From Poronia punctata (lineage: Eukaryota; Ascomycota; Sordariomycetes; Xylariales; Xylariaceae): a stretch of 62,125 nucleotides of DNA. The first letter of the stretch is position 1; every line of letters begins with the position of its first letter. Below are positions 42,196 through 56,432 of the stretch, piece after piece. Below the pieces are notes generated by a model. The model ran no database searches, had not been told where the DNA came from, and worked only from the letters and a program-made list of their open reading frames with translations. Made by a program: the position numbers and the translations under genes. The DNA lies in NCBI GenBank assembly GCA_022579005.1, contig MU401670.1, positions 1-62,125 of the forward strand, given 5' to 3'.

Positions 42196-45100
42196 TAAAG
42201 TTTTTTTTTTTTTAAAACGCTTGTTTTTTAGTATAAAAAGCAGTTAGGCCTAGCAATATTTTTAAATAAAAAAGCAGTATGCTTAGCAAAATTATATAAA
42301 TTAAAAAAAGGCTAGCTTATAAGCTTACTATTTTTAATTATAAAAAGGCCTTTGTTATTAAACCTTTTTATGCTTGCTTTTTTTTTTTTTTATAAAAATT
42401 GCAATTTGCAAGTAAATATATTTTCTTTTGTTAATTTTATATATATATTATAAGTAAAATAATATATTTAGCTATATATTATATTATATATATATATAAA
42501 CTAATTTATATAAAGTAGTTATATAGTTTAGCTATAGCTAAAAGTTGCTTATAAGTAGCACGCTAACTTTTAAATAGTAATTATTTTACTTTATTTATTT
42601 TAATTTATTTATAAGCTTTTTATATGCTTTTTTTGTAATAGCTAATTTTAATAACGCTTAAAAGCTTTTTATGCTTTTTAATAACTTAAAAAATGTTGCT
42701 ATAAGTAATATAACTTTTAAAAAAAAAAAGTTAGTAACTATATATAAGCTACTTACTAAGTAGCTAGCAAATGCTTATAAGCGCTTTTATAAATATTATA
42801 CTTTTATATTTACTAACTTTTATTTTTATTATTTTTATATTAATTTTATTTATAAATATTTTATATTTTTTATAATACTTATAAGCTAATTATTAAAAAA
42901 AAGTAGTATGCTTTATTATCATAATTGCGCTAAAAAATTTAAAGTTTATAATAATATAAGTAGCTATTTCTTTTTATATTTTATATATATTATTTAATTA
43001 ATATATTAAAAGCTTTTTATTAATAACAATTTTAATTAGTTTTAGTTTATGCTTTATATTGCTAATTTTTATATTAATACTAATAACTTATATAAGTATT
43101 ATATAAGCGCTTTATTATTATTTTTATTAATATTTTATAAGCTACTTATATAGCTTAAGTTATTACTAGTAATAAGTTTTTATATTATTATAAAAAGCTT
43201 TAAAAAATAGTAAGTTAAAATATTTAAGCGCTTTAAGTAAGTAGCTAATTATTTTATAAACTAGCTTTATTATTTTATTTAGCTTATATATTACTTTTAT
43301 AGCTAATTATTATATTATTAAATATTATATAAGTAGTACTTTTTTTAGTGCTAGTGCGCTACTAACGCATATAAAATAAGCTTATTAACGTTTTTAAGTA
43401 TATTTAAAGCGCTATTAAAATTTTAAAAAATACTTTTAAGCTTATTATAAGCAAGTTATTTAAGCTATACATGCTTTATTTATTTAGTATAACTAAGTAG
43501 CTTATAAAAAGCTTTAAAAGCTTTTTTAAAAAAAAGTTATAAAAGTAATATATAAAATATATATAATTATAATTATAATTAAAAAAAAATAAAAAAAAAA
43601 GTAAATTAAATAAGCAATACTTATAACTAACTTAATTATATATTATTATTTTATAAGCTATATAATCTTTTTTTTTATTTTTTTTATAAGTATGTTTTAA
43701 AAAATATAGTACTTAGGCTATTGTTTTTTAAAACATTTTTATATTATTTTTTAAAGTTGTTTAATATAACTATATTTAAAAAGCTTTTTAAAAGCTTTTT
43801 TATTAAAATAGTATATTTTTTTTACTTTATAAGCAAGTAGCGCTTAGCTTATAAGCTGCTTTTAACTTAAAAAGCTTTAAAAATAGCTTTTATTTTTTAT
43901 TTTACTTTTACTTTTTTATTTTTTTAAACTAAAAGTAATAGTTATTTATTATTTTATATTTATAAAAAAAAATTAATTTTTATGCTATATATAAGTTTTA
44001 TATAAAACTTATTATATATATTATATAAAGTGTTTAACTTTATTACTTATAAGCTAATTATATATATAATTTTATATTTTGCATATAGCTAAGCTAGCTT
44101 TTATAAAAGCTATAAAGTAATAATATTTTTTAATAAAAGCTATACTAATTGCTTTATTTAAAACCTTTTTGCTAGCTTATAATATTAATTAGCTAAATTT
44201 TTTATATATTGCTAAGCTGTTGCTATTATAAACTAAGTAAACTTAATGCTTTTTTTTAAGCATTATATAAAGCGCTTAGCTTTTATTTATAAATTATTTA
44301 TAAGTAATATATTAAAGCAAACTAAAAAAATAATATTAACATAATAGCTATATATTATAAAAAAAAAGCTTAGCTTTATTATTAAAATATTATAATTATT
44401 AATTATAAGCATTATATTTAAAAGTAATATTGCTTAATTAAACTATATATATATAATAAAAGCTTATAAGTATACTAATATTTTTTAGTTTGCTTTTTTA
44501 ATAGCTTTATTTATTTTTAAGTAGTATATAATAAAAAAGCATTATTTAATACTTATTAACATATAAAGTTAAGTTTAAAAACGTTTAATTTAATTTAATT
44601 TTTTATTATTAGTTATAGCTATTAAAAAGCTATAGTATTGCTAGTAGTTTATTATAAACTACTTAGTATAAGCTTTTATATTTATTATATATATTATTTT
44701 AAGCACTATATTTTTACTTAGCTAGTTTATTATTATTATAAAAAAAGTTAAGTTATTTAGCTTTTTTATTAAAAAGTTTATTATAAAATTAATTAAAAGC
44801 TTGCTTTAGTATTATTTAAAAATTAAAAGTAGCTTAAGTAAAGCTTATTATTAATTTTGCTAAATTATTTTTTAGCTATAAACGTTATAATTTTTTAAAA
44901 AGTAGTAAACGTTATAAAAAAAAAGCAGCTAATAAAACTTATATAAAATAATTATAATTATTAATTTATAGCTTAAATAGCTTATAATATAAAAGTTATA
45001 AACGTTTTAAATTAATATTATATATAAAAGTTTTTAGTTAAGCACTTATAACTAGTTATAAAAAATAAGTACGCTTTATATGTTAAGCTTATACTTATTA

Positions 45101-48100
45101 ATAAAAACTTTTAAGCTTAAATAAAAAAAAAAGCTATTAGTTTATTTTATATTAATATAACTACTTTTATATAAGTTGCGTTTTTTTAAACGTTATACTT
45201 TAAAGTTTTATAAAGTTTTTATAGTTAAAAACCTTTTTATTTTTAAAAAGCTTTTTGCTTTTTATTATAAGCTAGTATATACTTATTATATTAGTAGCTT
45301 TTTTTGCTTATTTATAAAAAAGCTACTTATTAAAAAGCAGCTTTTAAACTTGCTTTATAAGCTTTTTATTATTTAGTTTTTAAAAAGTATTTTATTTTTT
45401 TTATAAAAGTATATTAAGCTTATTGTTTAAGCGTTTTATATAAAATTTAAAAACAAAGTTAAATTTTATTAGTTTTATTACCTATTTTACTTAGCGTTTT
45501 TTTAACTTTTAAGCTAATATAAAGTATATAAAGTTTTTATAGTTTATAATTACTATAAACGTTTTTATAATACTATAAAGCTTTGCTTGCTATTTATATA
45601 AATAACTTATAACTATAAAAAGCTTTTTATTATAAACTATATAGTTTACTTTAGCTAGTATAAGCTATTAAAAGTAATAAGCTACTAGCTACTAATAATT
45701 ATTATTACTTAATTAGTTTAAATATTTTTTAAACGCTTACTTTAAGCAGTTTATTTTAATATATATTAATTTATTAAAGTTTTAGTAAGCTAACTAAAGC
45801 TTAGCTAAAAAGCAATATTTAAGCATTTTAAATATATTATTTTACTTTAGTTTTTAAATATATAAAGTACTTTTTTATATAAAAAAAGTAAAAAATATAA
45901 TAAAAAGCAAATAGTTTTTAATAAAATCTTTATAAAAGTTTAAAAATTTAAAAAACTTTTAAATACTTTTAAATATAATAAAAAGCTTTTATTTTTATAT
46001 TATACATATTTTTTTAAAGTTTATATTAACTTTAATATTAACTTTAATAATATAGCTAAAATATTTAGTTTTTTTAATAGCAAACTTACTTTTATTAATA
46101 TTTAAGTTTAAGCTTTTATTTTATAAGCAGCTTAATACTAGCTTAACTTTATTTATATAATTTTTATATAAATTATTTATAAAAATTAAAATATTATTAA
46201 AATAAGCAATATAAAAAATGTTTAAAAACTTATAAAAAGCGTTATTAATATAGCACTAAAATATTATAAATATACTACTTAAGCTAAAAAAGGTAATAAG
46301 CTACTTAAATAACTTAAAATAAATATAAAATGCTATTTTTTACTTTTTACTTAAAACTATGCATATTTTATAAAACATAACATATATATTAACTTTAGTA
46401 AACTACTTTACTTTTAAAAACATTTTAAATATTTTATAAATTAATAAAAAAAAGTAATTATTATAATAAGTTATTTTATTTAATATATAATAATTAGTAT
46501 AAAAGTAAAAGCTGCTTTTAAGTTTATATATAAAAAGTATTAAAGCGCTAGCTAATAAGCTACTTATATAAATAAAGCTTTTATTTAGTAGCTTAGTAAG
46601 TATTTTTTATAATATTAATAGCTTTTTTTTAGTTATGCTATAAAAAAAACCTTATAAAACCTATGCTTTATTTTTATTTTTATTTTAAATTAAAAAAATT
46701 ATATAATTTATATTTAAGCAGTAAAAAGGCAACGTATATAATAAAGCTTTATTAAAAAAAGCTATAAATTTAGCAAGCTTTAAAAAAAAAGGTTTTTTTA
46801 AAAAACTTATTTGCTTTAGTATAAAAGCTTTATTAATATTAGCTATAAATATTATAAACACTTTTATTAATATACTGCTTATATTTATTTTATATATTAT
46901 TTATATTAAGCATATTACTAGTATAATAAACGTAAATATAATAATATAAACTATAGTTAGTTTTAAAAAAGCAGTTTATAGTTAAAAATTATATTTTTTT
47001 TATATATAACTAAGCTTTTAATATATTTAATAGCTATATACTTTTTATAAGCTATATAAACTACTTTTTTTTTTTATTTAAAGCTTGCTTAGTACTAGGT
47101 TATATTAAAGCTTTAATATTATATATATATAAATACGTTTTAAATATTTATTAATGTTTACTTATAAGTAAGTTATTTTATTTATTACTAGTACGTTTTT
47201 TAAAAAACGTATATAAGTAAAAAACGCTTTTGTTGCTAGTTTAAGTACTTATTATTTTATAAGTATATACTTAAGCTTTAAGTACTATATAAGTTAATTG
47301 CTTATTTTTATATAATACTTATAATTATTATTAATAAAACTTTTATAAAATTTTAAATTTTTTATTAATATAATTATAATAAATAAAGTACTATTTATTT
47401 AGCTTTTAATGTTTAATAACTATTTTAATTTTAGCTTAGACTTTTATATATAGCTATATATAAAAGTTATTTATTTTTTAACTTAAGTTTTTAATTTATA
47501 AGCAACTTAAAAGTAGCTAGTATAAAACTAGTATTGTTTATATTAATATTTTTTAGTAGCTTATTTAAAACGTTTAAATAATTTTTACTAAAATAATTAC
47601 TTTTTTTATATTAAACATATAGCTTTTTTTTTATTTATTACTTAACTAAGTTTTTAAAGATTTTTAAAAGCTTTATATACGCGCTTTTTTTTATTTTAAA
47701 AACGTTTATTATAAAAGTATTATTATTAGCATTTATTAAAAAAAAGGCTATAATAATATTTTATAATTATAACTTATAGCTTAAAAGACTTTTAAGCTAT
47801 TTAGCTACTTTTATTATATAATTAATATATATAATATAATTATTAAGTAGTAGCTTAACGTTTATTAAAGCGCTTAAAAGCTTATTATTAAATATGCCTT
47901 ATAAGTAGCTAAGCTTTATAGTATTAAGCTATTATATATTTTTAAATTTAGCTATTAATTTTTTAAACTTAAAAAAAAAAGCATTAAAGCTTTTTTAAAA
48001 GCTTTGCTTTAGTACGCAATATTTAGCTATAGCTTATAAGCAATATTTAAAATTATAATAAATAGTAGCAAAGTGTACAAAAAAAGCATTAAAAAAGTAT

Positions 48101-48637
48101 TTTTTTATTTAAGCTTTTTTTATATAAAACTTATTAACTACTTTTTATATAAAAAGCTTAAAACGCTTATAAATTATATATTACTATATACGCTTATTGC
48201 TAATAAACTTAATATTTTAAGTAATTTTAAACCTTATAAACTGCTTTTATAAAGCTTACTTATTATAATTACTATTAAATTTAGCTAGCATAAGCAAAGG
48301 CTTTTTTTAAAAAGCATATAAAAGCTTTATATAAAAAGCTTTTATAATAACTACTAGCTAGCTTTTAAAAAGCGCTTATAATATATTAGCGTTGCTTTTA
48401 AGTTATACTATAATTTATAAAGTTAATTTATTAAAGCAATATTTTAAGTTAGCGCTTATTTAATTTAGCATAGCTATACTTTTGTTAACTTAATTAAGTT
48501 ATATACTAAAAATATTTTTAATTTAATTGCATACGTTATATAAAACTAAACTACGTTGCTTAAAGTATTTTTTAAAATATTTTATATTTAAAAAAAATAA
48601 TAAAACAATATAAAAAGTTTAAGTAAGCTAAAAAATA

Positions 48638-48865
48638 TATAATAAGTTAATAGTAATAGTATACTTATTAGTATAGTTTAAATAAAGTTTATTTTTTAGC
48701 TAATAAAAAAAAAAGAAAATATAATAAGTTGTACATATACTACTTATATGCTTATATAGCTATTTAACTACTTTATTTTAAGCTAAGCATTGCTAAGCAA
48801 TGCTTATAAGCTAAAGTAATAGCTAACGTGCTAATATAACAACCTTAGGCTTTTAGCCTATAACA
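48638..48865 (-). repeat. Right (5') LTR of element B
   Basis: 228 bp, one base shorter than its partner in an A run. The inner end reads tataataagttaatagtaatag (RIP-type changes of the left LTR sequence), the outer end keeps ccttaggcttttagcctat followed by aaca. Confidence 0.93.
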
Positions 48866-50361
48866 ATAACCTATTTTAACATACCTTTTAATGCTTATAA
48901 TAACTAACCTTTTATATTATAAGAATCTATGCTTAGCGCTCTTTTAGCTATATTTTTAGCTGCACTTACTACAATATATTATATATTATATCTATATATA
49001 ATAACTAAACATCATTTTAATTTTAGCTTAGCTAATATACTTACTATTAAACTTAAAAGCTTATAAAAAGACTAGAAGTAATATAATGCCTATATAATAT
49101 AACAAAATTAGCTAAAGTAAAAAATATTATAAAAAGGCTTTTTTAATAAAAGGTCTTTTTTACTTATTAAGTAAAAGAAAACTTTATAAAAAAATAATAA
49201 TAGCTTTTTATATATTATAATAATATAATCATATATTTTAGCTATATTGCTAGGTTTTAATAATTAAAACTTTTAATTATTTACTATTACTATTAAAGTA
49301 TAATTAATATAACAATCTAGCTATTATAATACTAAACTTAAAGGCTATTATAAGCTTTATAAAAAACGTTTATAAATAAAATCAAAGGTTTAAAATAAAA
49401 GCTTACTTTTAGAAATTCTAAAAATATATTAAATTTATAAAATAGGGTTTTTAGCTAAAAGAAAGTATTATAGCCTAATTTAAGCAATGTAAATAAAAGT
49501 CTTAATTATAAACTTATTTAAAAGACTTACAATAGCTTTAATATAGCTAAAAATATACTTATAATAAATAGAAATAAACTTATTAATATATAAAACGGTA
49601 TAACTAAATACTATAAACTTATTAAAAATATAAAACGTAACTATTAATTTACTAATAACTTATATAAAAACTTAAAAATATATATAATTTAATAATTTAA
49701 TAAATTATAATTTTATAAAGTAAGTTTAAACCTTTTTAAGCTTTATTAATTTTACTACTTAAAGCTTAAAAACATTAAAATCGTAGTATAATATGCTAAA
49801 AGCTATTAGCGCGGTTATAAGCACTTTATAAAATAAAATAGTATACTTAAACTATTTTAATTTAATTAAACGCTATTTTAAAGAACTAATTAAAAGTCTT
49901 TTAAGGTTTATTAATAAATAAAAACATATAGTTATAAAGCGTAAAAGGTATAAAGTTATTAAAGGCTTTATAGTTATTAAACTATTTAAGAAGATTAATA
50001 AAGCGCTTAAAAATAAATATAAGTACTAAGCTAGCACTTTTTACTTAAAGTATAAAATAGCTTTACTAAATAAAATTTTAAGATATTAAATAATTATAGT
50101 AAATTTATATATATAAATAGTATATAAAAAGTAATAAAAAGTACTAGAATAATAAAAAAGGAAACTAATACTAAATAAAATTAAGAAAAAAGCTTTTATA
50201 TTAGTTTTAATAAGTAAGGAAAAGGTTATAAGGCTTATAGTAAGTTTTTAACTTTTAGCTATAATTAATGCCTTAGCTATTATAATAACGCTATATTAAT
50301 TTAAAAGCTTTAAAGAAATACTTTAAATATTAACAAGTTTTATATTATAGATAAAAAGTTT

Positions 50362-50439
50362 AATAATGTATTTAATTACTAATAGATCTTTAAAAGCAAT
50401 AATAATGTATTTAATTATTAATAGATCTTTAAAAGCAAT
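50362..50439. repeat. 39-bp tandem duplication
   Basis: Units 50362-50400 and 50401-50439 are identical apart from one C/T difference. The single difference is the RIP type, so the duplication probably predates the last mutation there. Confidence 0.9.
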
Positions 50440-52029
50440 AATAATAAGAAATTTTAAGTAAGTATATAAATTATAAATTATATTTTTATAAAAATATAAA
50501 CAAACTTTTACTTTAAAAAAGCAATTAAAGCTTATCAGGCTATAAAAGCTAATATAAAAAGAATAGAATTAATAAAAAGTTTAAAAATAGTAAAAGAAAA
50601 AGTAGTTAAAATAAACTTTTATTTATACTAGCTTTAAAGCTACTAAATATTATAAAGAACTATAGTCTTTAAAAAGCTTAGCTATTTTTAACTTAAAATT
50701 TACTTTTTATGATTTTAATAAATCAAGCTACTTTTACAATATTAAAAATATATTTAATAAAAGTTTAGTATATGTAAATAATACTACTATGCTAATTTAA
50801 GCATATAAAAACGTTGATATAATAAATGAGAGCAATTTAAAGCTTTTTTCTTTTTAAATAAAGAATATAGCTTACTATACAAATTTTATAATAAATTTTA
50901 TTATACTTAGAATTTAAGCCTTTTACTTATTATATAAAAATATTGTTTACTATATAAATTTTATAATAAATTTTATTTTACTTAACGCTTTAAGTTAATA
51001 AACAAATTTATTAAATTATAAAGCTACTTAATAGCTACTTTTAAACAATAAATAAGTTTTAAGTATACTATATATAAAACTAGTATAAATAATATATTTT
51101 AAAACACTTACTTTTAAATATAAGCAAAGCTTTTTTTTATATTTAAAAAAACATATTAATAATATATATTAAAAAGCTAGCGTTTAAAATAAATCGTTTT
51201 TAGCATTTTTTACTTAGCTATTTAAGTTTTAATATAATTTATTACTTAGTTAACTAAGTAATAAAAGTTAAAAGTAAAAGAATTTTAACTAAAATATTAA
51301 AGTAATAAATTATTTTAGCTATATATATATATAACTTAAAAACAAAATTAAAAAAGTACTATAAAAATGCTTAAACCAACTATTTAAATCTAAAATTATA
51401 AACTAGTGCCTATATAATAAAAGTATTAAATATAAAACATTAATAGTTTTTATAACTAAAATCTTTTTAAGCTTTTATTCAATTACTATTTACTAAGCTT
51501 TAAAGCAAATATACTATTAAAACGCTTAAATTATTTACATTAAAATTGAAAATAGTTTATAATAAATAAGTTATTATAATTAAAATAAATAAATAACTAT
51601 TATAGTTTTATAAAGTTAAAAATTATTTAGTTAATAAAAAACTTGTTATATTAAAGGTTTTAGCTTTAAATATTTAAGCTTAAAAGAACGCTGCTAAGTA
51701 GTATAGCTAAATAGTTAAAAAGTATAATTATAATATAATTATTAATATAAAGCTTTTTAAAAGCTTTATATAAACGCTTTTATATTAAATTTAGCGCTTA
51801 AAAAAGCTAAATTAAATTTATAAAACTATATTTAAATTATTTATATGTTTATAAATATAAAGCTTATATTTATATTATAAATATATATATAAAAGAATTT
51901 TCAAAGTTAAGCTTTAAAGCTTAAATAAGTTATTTTATTAGCTTAAAATAAACTGATATATAATAAGGCACCTAGCTAGGGAACCTACTTGCTAAGCTAC
52001 CTGCGCATAAACTATATACTAGCCGGAGC

Positions 52030-52325
52030 TACGCTAACTAATAGCTAAAGCTTTGCTAATTATACCTTTTTTAATTTTTTTAACTAGTTTAATTACCTAC
52101 TTAGCTAATTAAATAAAAGTTATTTAATATACTTAGTTTTTAAAATTGCTAGCAACATTATTTTATAATTACTAGATTACTTAAACTTTTATACTTTTTT
52201 ATTTTTATATTTTTAAGTTATAATATAATATTTAAAAAAAAGATTTAAACTAAAAACTAAGCATTGTTTATAACTACTAAGCAAATAACTAGTAATAATA
52301 TAAATAAGCTTAATAAACCTAATAT
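52030..52325. repeat. RIP-mutated dispersed repeat, family R2, copy 2
   Basis: Same-orientation match to 10750-11035 (shared aaagttatttaatata, ttttaaaattgctagcaa and ataaataagcttaata words). Confidence 0.6.
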
Positions 52326-55300
52326 TAAAAATAAGTAATAAAAACTAAAAAAACTAGCTAATAGTTAAGCTAAATTTATAAATAGCTAAAAATAAAAAAG
52401 TAGTAATAAATATAATAAAAAAAGTAAAAAACTAAAAAGTAAATTAAAAAACTTAAAATAAAATATGCTATTTATTAAAGTAAATTATTAGCTAATAGCT
52501 AGTAACTTTTTAAAAAATTAAAAAAAATAAAAGCTATTTTTTTTATTTTAAGCTACTATTATATAGTAGTTTATTTAATAAAAGCTTTTATTATAATAGT
52601 TTTTATAAAAGTTTAAAAGGCTAAAAAAACAATTTTTTAAATTAAATTATTAATATAATAAATTAAAACTTATAATTACTTTAGCTACTTACTAAGCAAA
52701 AAAAGCTATAACGTAAAAATAATGCTAAAGCTTTTATATATAACTATAAATAGCTAAAGCAAAATGCTACTGCTATAAAAATTAAAAACTAAATTATAGC
52801 TATAAAAAAAGCAACTAGCAAAAGCCTAGCTATAAAGATTTAATATAAATTATATAAGCTTTAACGCAAGCTAAGTTTAATATTTAAATAAATTAGCGTT
52901 TTTATTAAAATATATTAAATTATAATAACTTAAAAAATAAAGCTACTTTTAATAACTTTTAAAAGTTTATTTAGTAAAAAAATGTTAACTTAAAACTATT
53001 TAAGTAAACTTTTTAAAAGTAATTATATAAGCTTTAATAATAAAAAAATAAAAATATAAATTTTTTTTATTAGCAAATATTAGTATAAAAGCTTAAAAGC
53101 GCTATATTACTAAAAAATAATAGCTAACTAGCTTTTAATTATTAGTATAAGCTTTTAAAAAAGCTAAAAAAAGTTTTAATAAAATAGTATATATTATTTA
53201 ATAATATAATAATAATATATTATAAAACTAAAAAATAATAAAATACTTAGTATTATATTAGTAAAAAATATAAACTGCTATAAAAGTAAAAATATGCTAA
53301 ATGCTTACTAAAGTAAAAAAAGTTAGTAAATAACTTAAAAGTACTTAAATAGTTTAAAAAAAAACTAATAACTTATTTAAATAATAAATAAATTAAAACT
53401 AAAGCAAATTAGTATATATTAGCAATAGCTTTATAAAGTGCTACTATTATAATAAAAAAAGTTATATAACTAAGTATTGCTTAAAAAATAAGTAGCTAAT
53501 ATTAAATTGCTAATTAAGCAAAGTTAAGCAAAAACTATTAAAATAGCTTAAAAATAAAATATAAAATATTTAAGCAACTTAGTTAAACTTTAAAAATAAA
53601 AAGTTAAAAGCTAAGCTAAAATAAGTTAATATATTTAATTTACTTTAATAAAGTTTTATAAAGCATTTAGCAATATAAAGCTATTTTAAATAATAGTTAT
53701 AGTTTTTTTAAGTAGTAAGCAAAAGCTAAAAAAAGTTATTATAAATATAAATATAAAAGCACAAGTTAATATTATATATAAAAAATTAAAAAAAAACACT
53801 TATAAAAAGCAAATATTTTATATAATATATAAAAAGTAAAAAGCAGTAAAGCTTTTAATATTATAACTAAAAATAAGTTAGTTAAATATACTATTAAATA
53901 TAACTTTTATTTAATAGTTTTATAGTAAATATTAAAAAATAAATTTTAAAAGGTTTGCTAAAAATATAGTTAGTAATTAAACAGCGTATATTGCTAACTT
54001 AATAAGTATAAGTATTAGTTTTAAAAAAGAATTACTATTTTTTAAAATTAATAATAAGCTTAGTACTAAAAATAAAATTAATTTACTTAAATATTTTAAA
54101 GCATTTTAGCATATATACTTTAAGCTATTAGCAAAAAAGTTACTAGTGCTAAAAAAAGTATAATATATAATAAACTTAGTAAAAAAAGCATAAGTACTAT
54201 TTAGTTTAATTTATTTTATTATAAAAGCCTAGCAGTAAATGCTTAAAAAGTATTTAAAAAAAAACTTTTAAATAACCTATATATAGTACTTAAAAGCAAA
54301 TATAAAAGCTTTTATTTTATTTATACTAAAAAAAAATATAAAGCTTTATATTAATTATAAAAGCTTAAATAAAATAACTATAAAAAATAAGTATTTTTTA
54401 CTTTTTATATTAAAAGTAATAAATAAGTTAAAGTTAATAAAGGTCTTTTTAAAGTTAAACTTTAAAAATGCTTATTATTATATTTAAATTAAGCATAGCA
54501 ATAAGTAAAAAACCGCTTTTTAAACAAAATATAAGCATTTTAAATATATTATTATACTTTTTAAACTAACTAATACTTTTATAACTTTTTAAGCTTATAT
54601 ATATATAATATTAGCTAAGCTAGTAAATTATATTTACGTAGTTTATTTTAAGAATATTATAGTTTTTTTTAAAAATAAAGAAAAATATAAAAAACACTTT
54701 TAATTAGTTTATAAATAATTAGTAAAGTATTAACTATTTATAAAGCTATTAAAATATAAGTTTTTTAAAACTAAAATAAAGTTTTTAAAGTTTATTATTA
54801 TAATTAAAAAAATAAAAATAAATTTTTAATAAGTTGCTACTATTTAAAAATAAAAAGCACTAATTTTAGTATATAATATATAAATATTTTTAAAGTTTAT
54901 AAACTTTTATAAAAAGTTTATAACTAAGTATATAAACGTTATAGTGCTAATTATAGCAATTTTAAAAAGTTATACTTTACTAAGCTATATTTTTAAGTAA
55001 ACTTTAAAAGTAAACTAAGCATTTAAAAATATAAAAAAAGCCTTTATATTAATAATTACTTTTTACTATTAAAATAGCTGCTTAAATATTAAAATAAAAA
55101 TAAATATGTTAATAAAAGCAATATTAAAAATATTATTATAGCTTTATAAAAAAAATATAAAAACTAATTACTTATTAATTATAAAAGCTTATAAATATAA
55201 AAACTAAATAAGCAATAAGCTAGCAAAAGCTTTTAGTAATTATAAAAAGCTATAAATATTAATAATAATACTTTAAAAAAATAAATAAAACTTTTATAAT

Positions 55301-56189
55301 ATAAATAAACTATATAGCTTTAAAAAGCGTAATTAACTTATTAGCATAAGACTTTTTAAAAAAGCTTGCTTACTAACTATATAAGCTAGTATAGTTTAAT
55401 TTTAATATAAAATATTAATTAAGCATATTAAACTTAGTAAATAAACTATTAAAAAAGCTAGATTATATAGTTAAAAAGATTTAATATAAAAATATAATAT
55501 TAACGCTAAAAAAAGCTTTAATTAATTAGTAAGCTACTATAACAAGTATAGTAGTTATTAGCAAAAATCTTGTTTAAAAAAAAAAAGTAAAATATTAGCT
55601 TATGCTATTAAAGTAGCTTAATAAACTTTATTAAACTTATACTTATTAGCTTATTTAATAATAAAAATAAAAATTATAAACTTATAAGCTTATAAAGCGC
55701 TAAACCTTTACTATATAATTATAAACAATTTTTAAAAGTAAAAAGATAAAAAGTACTAATATATATGCTTAATTTATATATTATATACTATATAAATAAT
55801 AATAATAACTTATTTAATAAAAGCTACTATTAAAAGTATAAAAACTGCTTTTTAAAAAATAAAAGCTAAAGCTATTATTTATAACTAATATATTTTATAC
55901 GCTAAAGCTAAAAAATTAGCTTAAAGCAAAACAGCTTTTAAACTAGCAGCTTTAATGCAGCTTTATAAAATAGTTTATAAACTATAAGCTAAAAACTTTA
56001 TTTTTATAAAGCTTATAAAAAATGCGTACTATAAAGCTAAAATATGTAAAAAGTATTATATTAATAATAAAAATATATTATATTTTAAAAAGTAGTTAAT
56101 AACTTTAGCTTAAAAAGCTTTAATAAAGTAACTAATATACTAGTACTATAATAACTTAAAAGCTAAGCATATAAAAAAGAATAGCTAAG

Positions 56190-56432
56190 TGTTACAATTA
56201 GGTTATAAAGAAAGCAAGGCTTTTAAAGGTAACTTAATTTATTGCTAAAAATCTTAAAGTAAAGAAAAAAAAAAAAGCTTTTAAGCTTTTGTTAAAAAAG
56301 CAGACCTATATATATACTAACTAGTAAAGCTATAGCTGTTTATAAGTATAAGCTTTTATATTTATTGTTTAAAAGAAGTAATAGCTATAAGCTACTTAAT
56401 TAGCTATATTGCTATTAACTAATTTATAATTA
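56190..56432 (-). repeat. 3' LTR of element C
   Basis: 243 bp. Outer end tgttacaattaggttata keeps CpA, TpG and GG; the same positions in element A read RIP-changed (tattataattagg and tattataattaag on the complementary strand). Inner end reads aatttataatta, more mutated. Confidence 0.88.

Larger units (their letters stand above)
41967..48865 (-). mobile_element. Element B: full-length RIP-inactivated Ty3/gypsy-like LTR retrotransposon
   Basis: 6899 bp with direct LTRs at 41967-42195 and 48638-48865, imperfect terminal inverted repeats (TGTAATAGG at the left end, CCTATAACA at the right end) and an exact 5-bp target-site duplication ATAAC at 41962-41966 and 48866-48870. A degenerate reverse transcriptase core reads on the minus strand at about 46120-46330: an AYINNAF-like stretch followed by AYFDDILIFS near 46150-46200, typical of Ty3/gypsy. 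The 3' LTR is therefore the left one, and the A-rich tract complementary to 42198-42214 would be its polypurine tract. No open frame longer than about 66 codons survives. Its LTR is unrelated to that of element A, so it is a different family. Confidence 0.88.
48866..56189. repeat. AT-rich RIP-degraded DNA between elements B and C
   Basis: 7.3 kb with no surviving gene. The first 150 bases are less A/T-biased than the rest. It contains a 39-bp tandem duplication (50362-50439), a looser ~76-bp duplication (about 50872-51000), a short island with more C/G at 51970-52040, and the second copy of repeat R2 (52030-52325). Stretches around 49380-49460 and 54300-55100 give faintly protein-like degenerate frames on the plus strand, which I cannot assign. 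Confidence 0.6.

Noticed and set aside
45176..45376. 66-codon Phe/Leu/Lys-rich frame in the AT block.
   Set aside because: Lies inside the RIP-degraded interior of element B on the strand opposite to its coding sense; the residue content reflects A/T codons.
49380..49960. Degenerate frame with faint resemblance to pogo/Fot1 transposase (an FNFDKIGFL-like stretch and a later YKHF-like stretch).
   Set aside because: Too many substitutions must be assumed and the order and spacing of other motifs do not fit; left unassigned.
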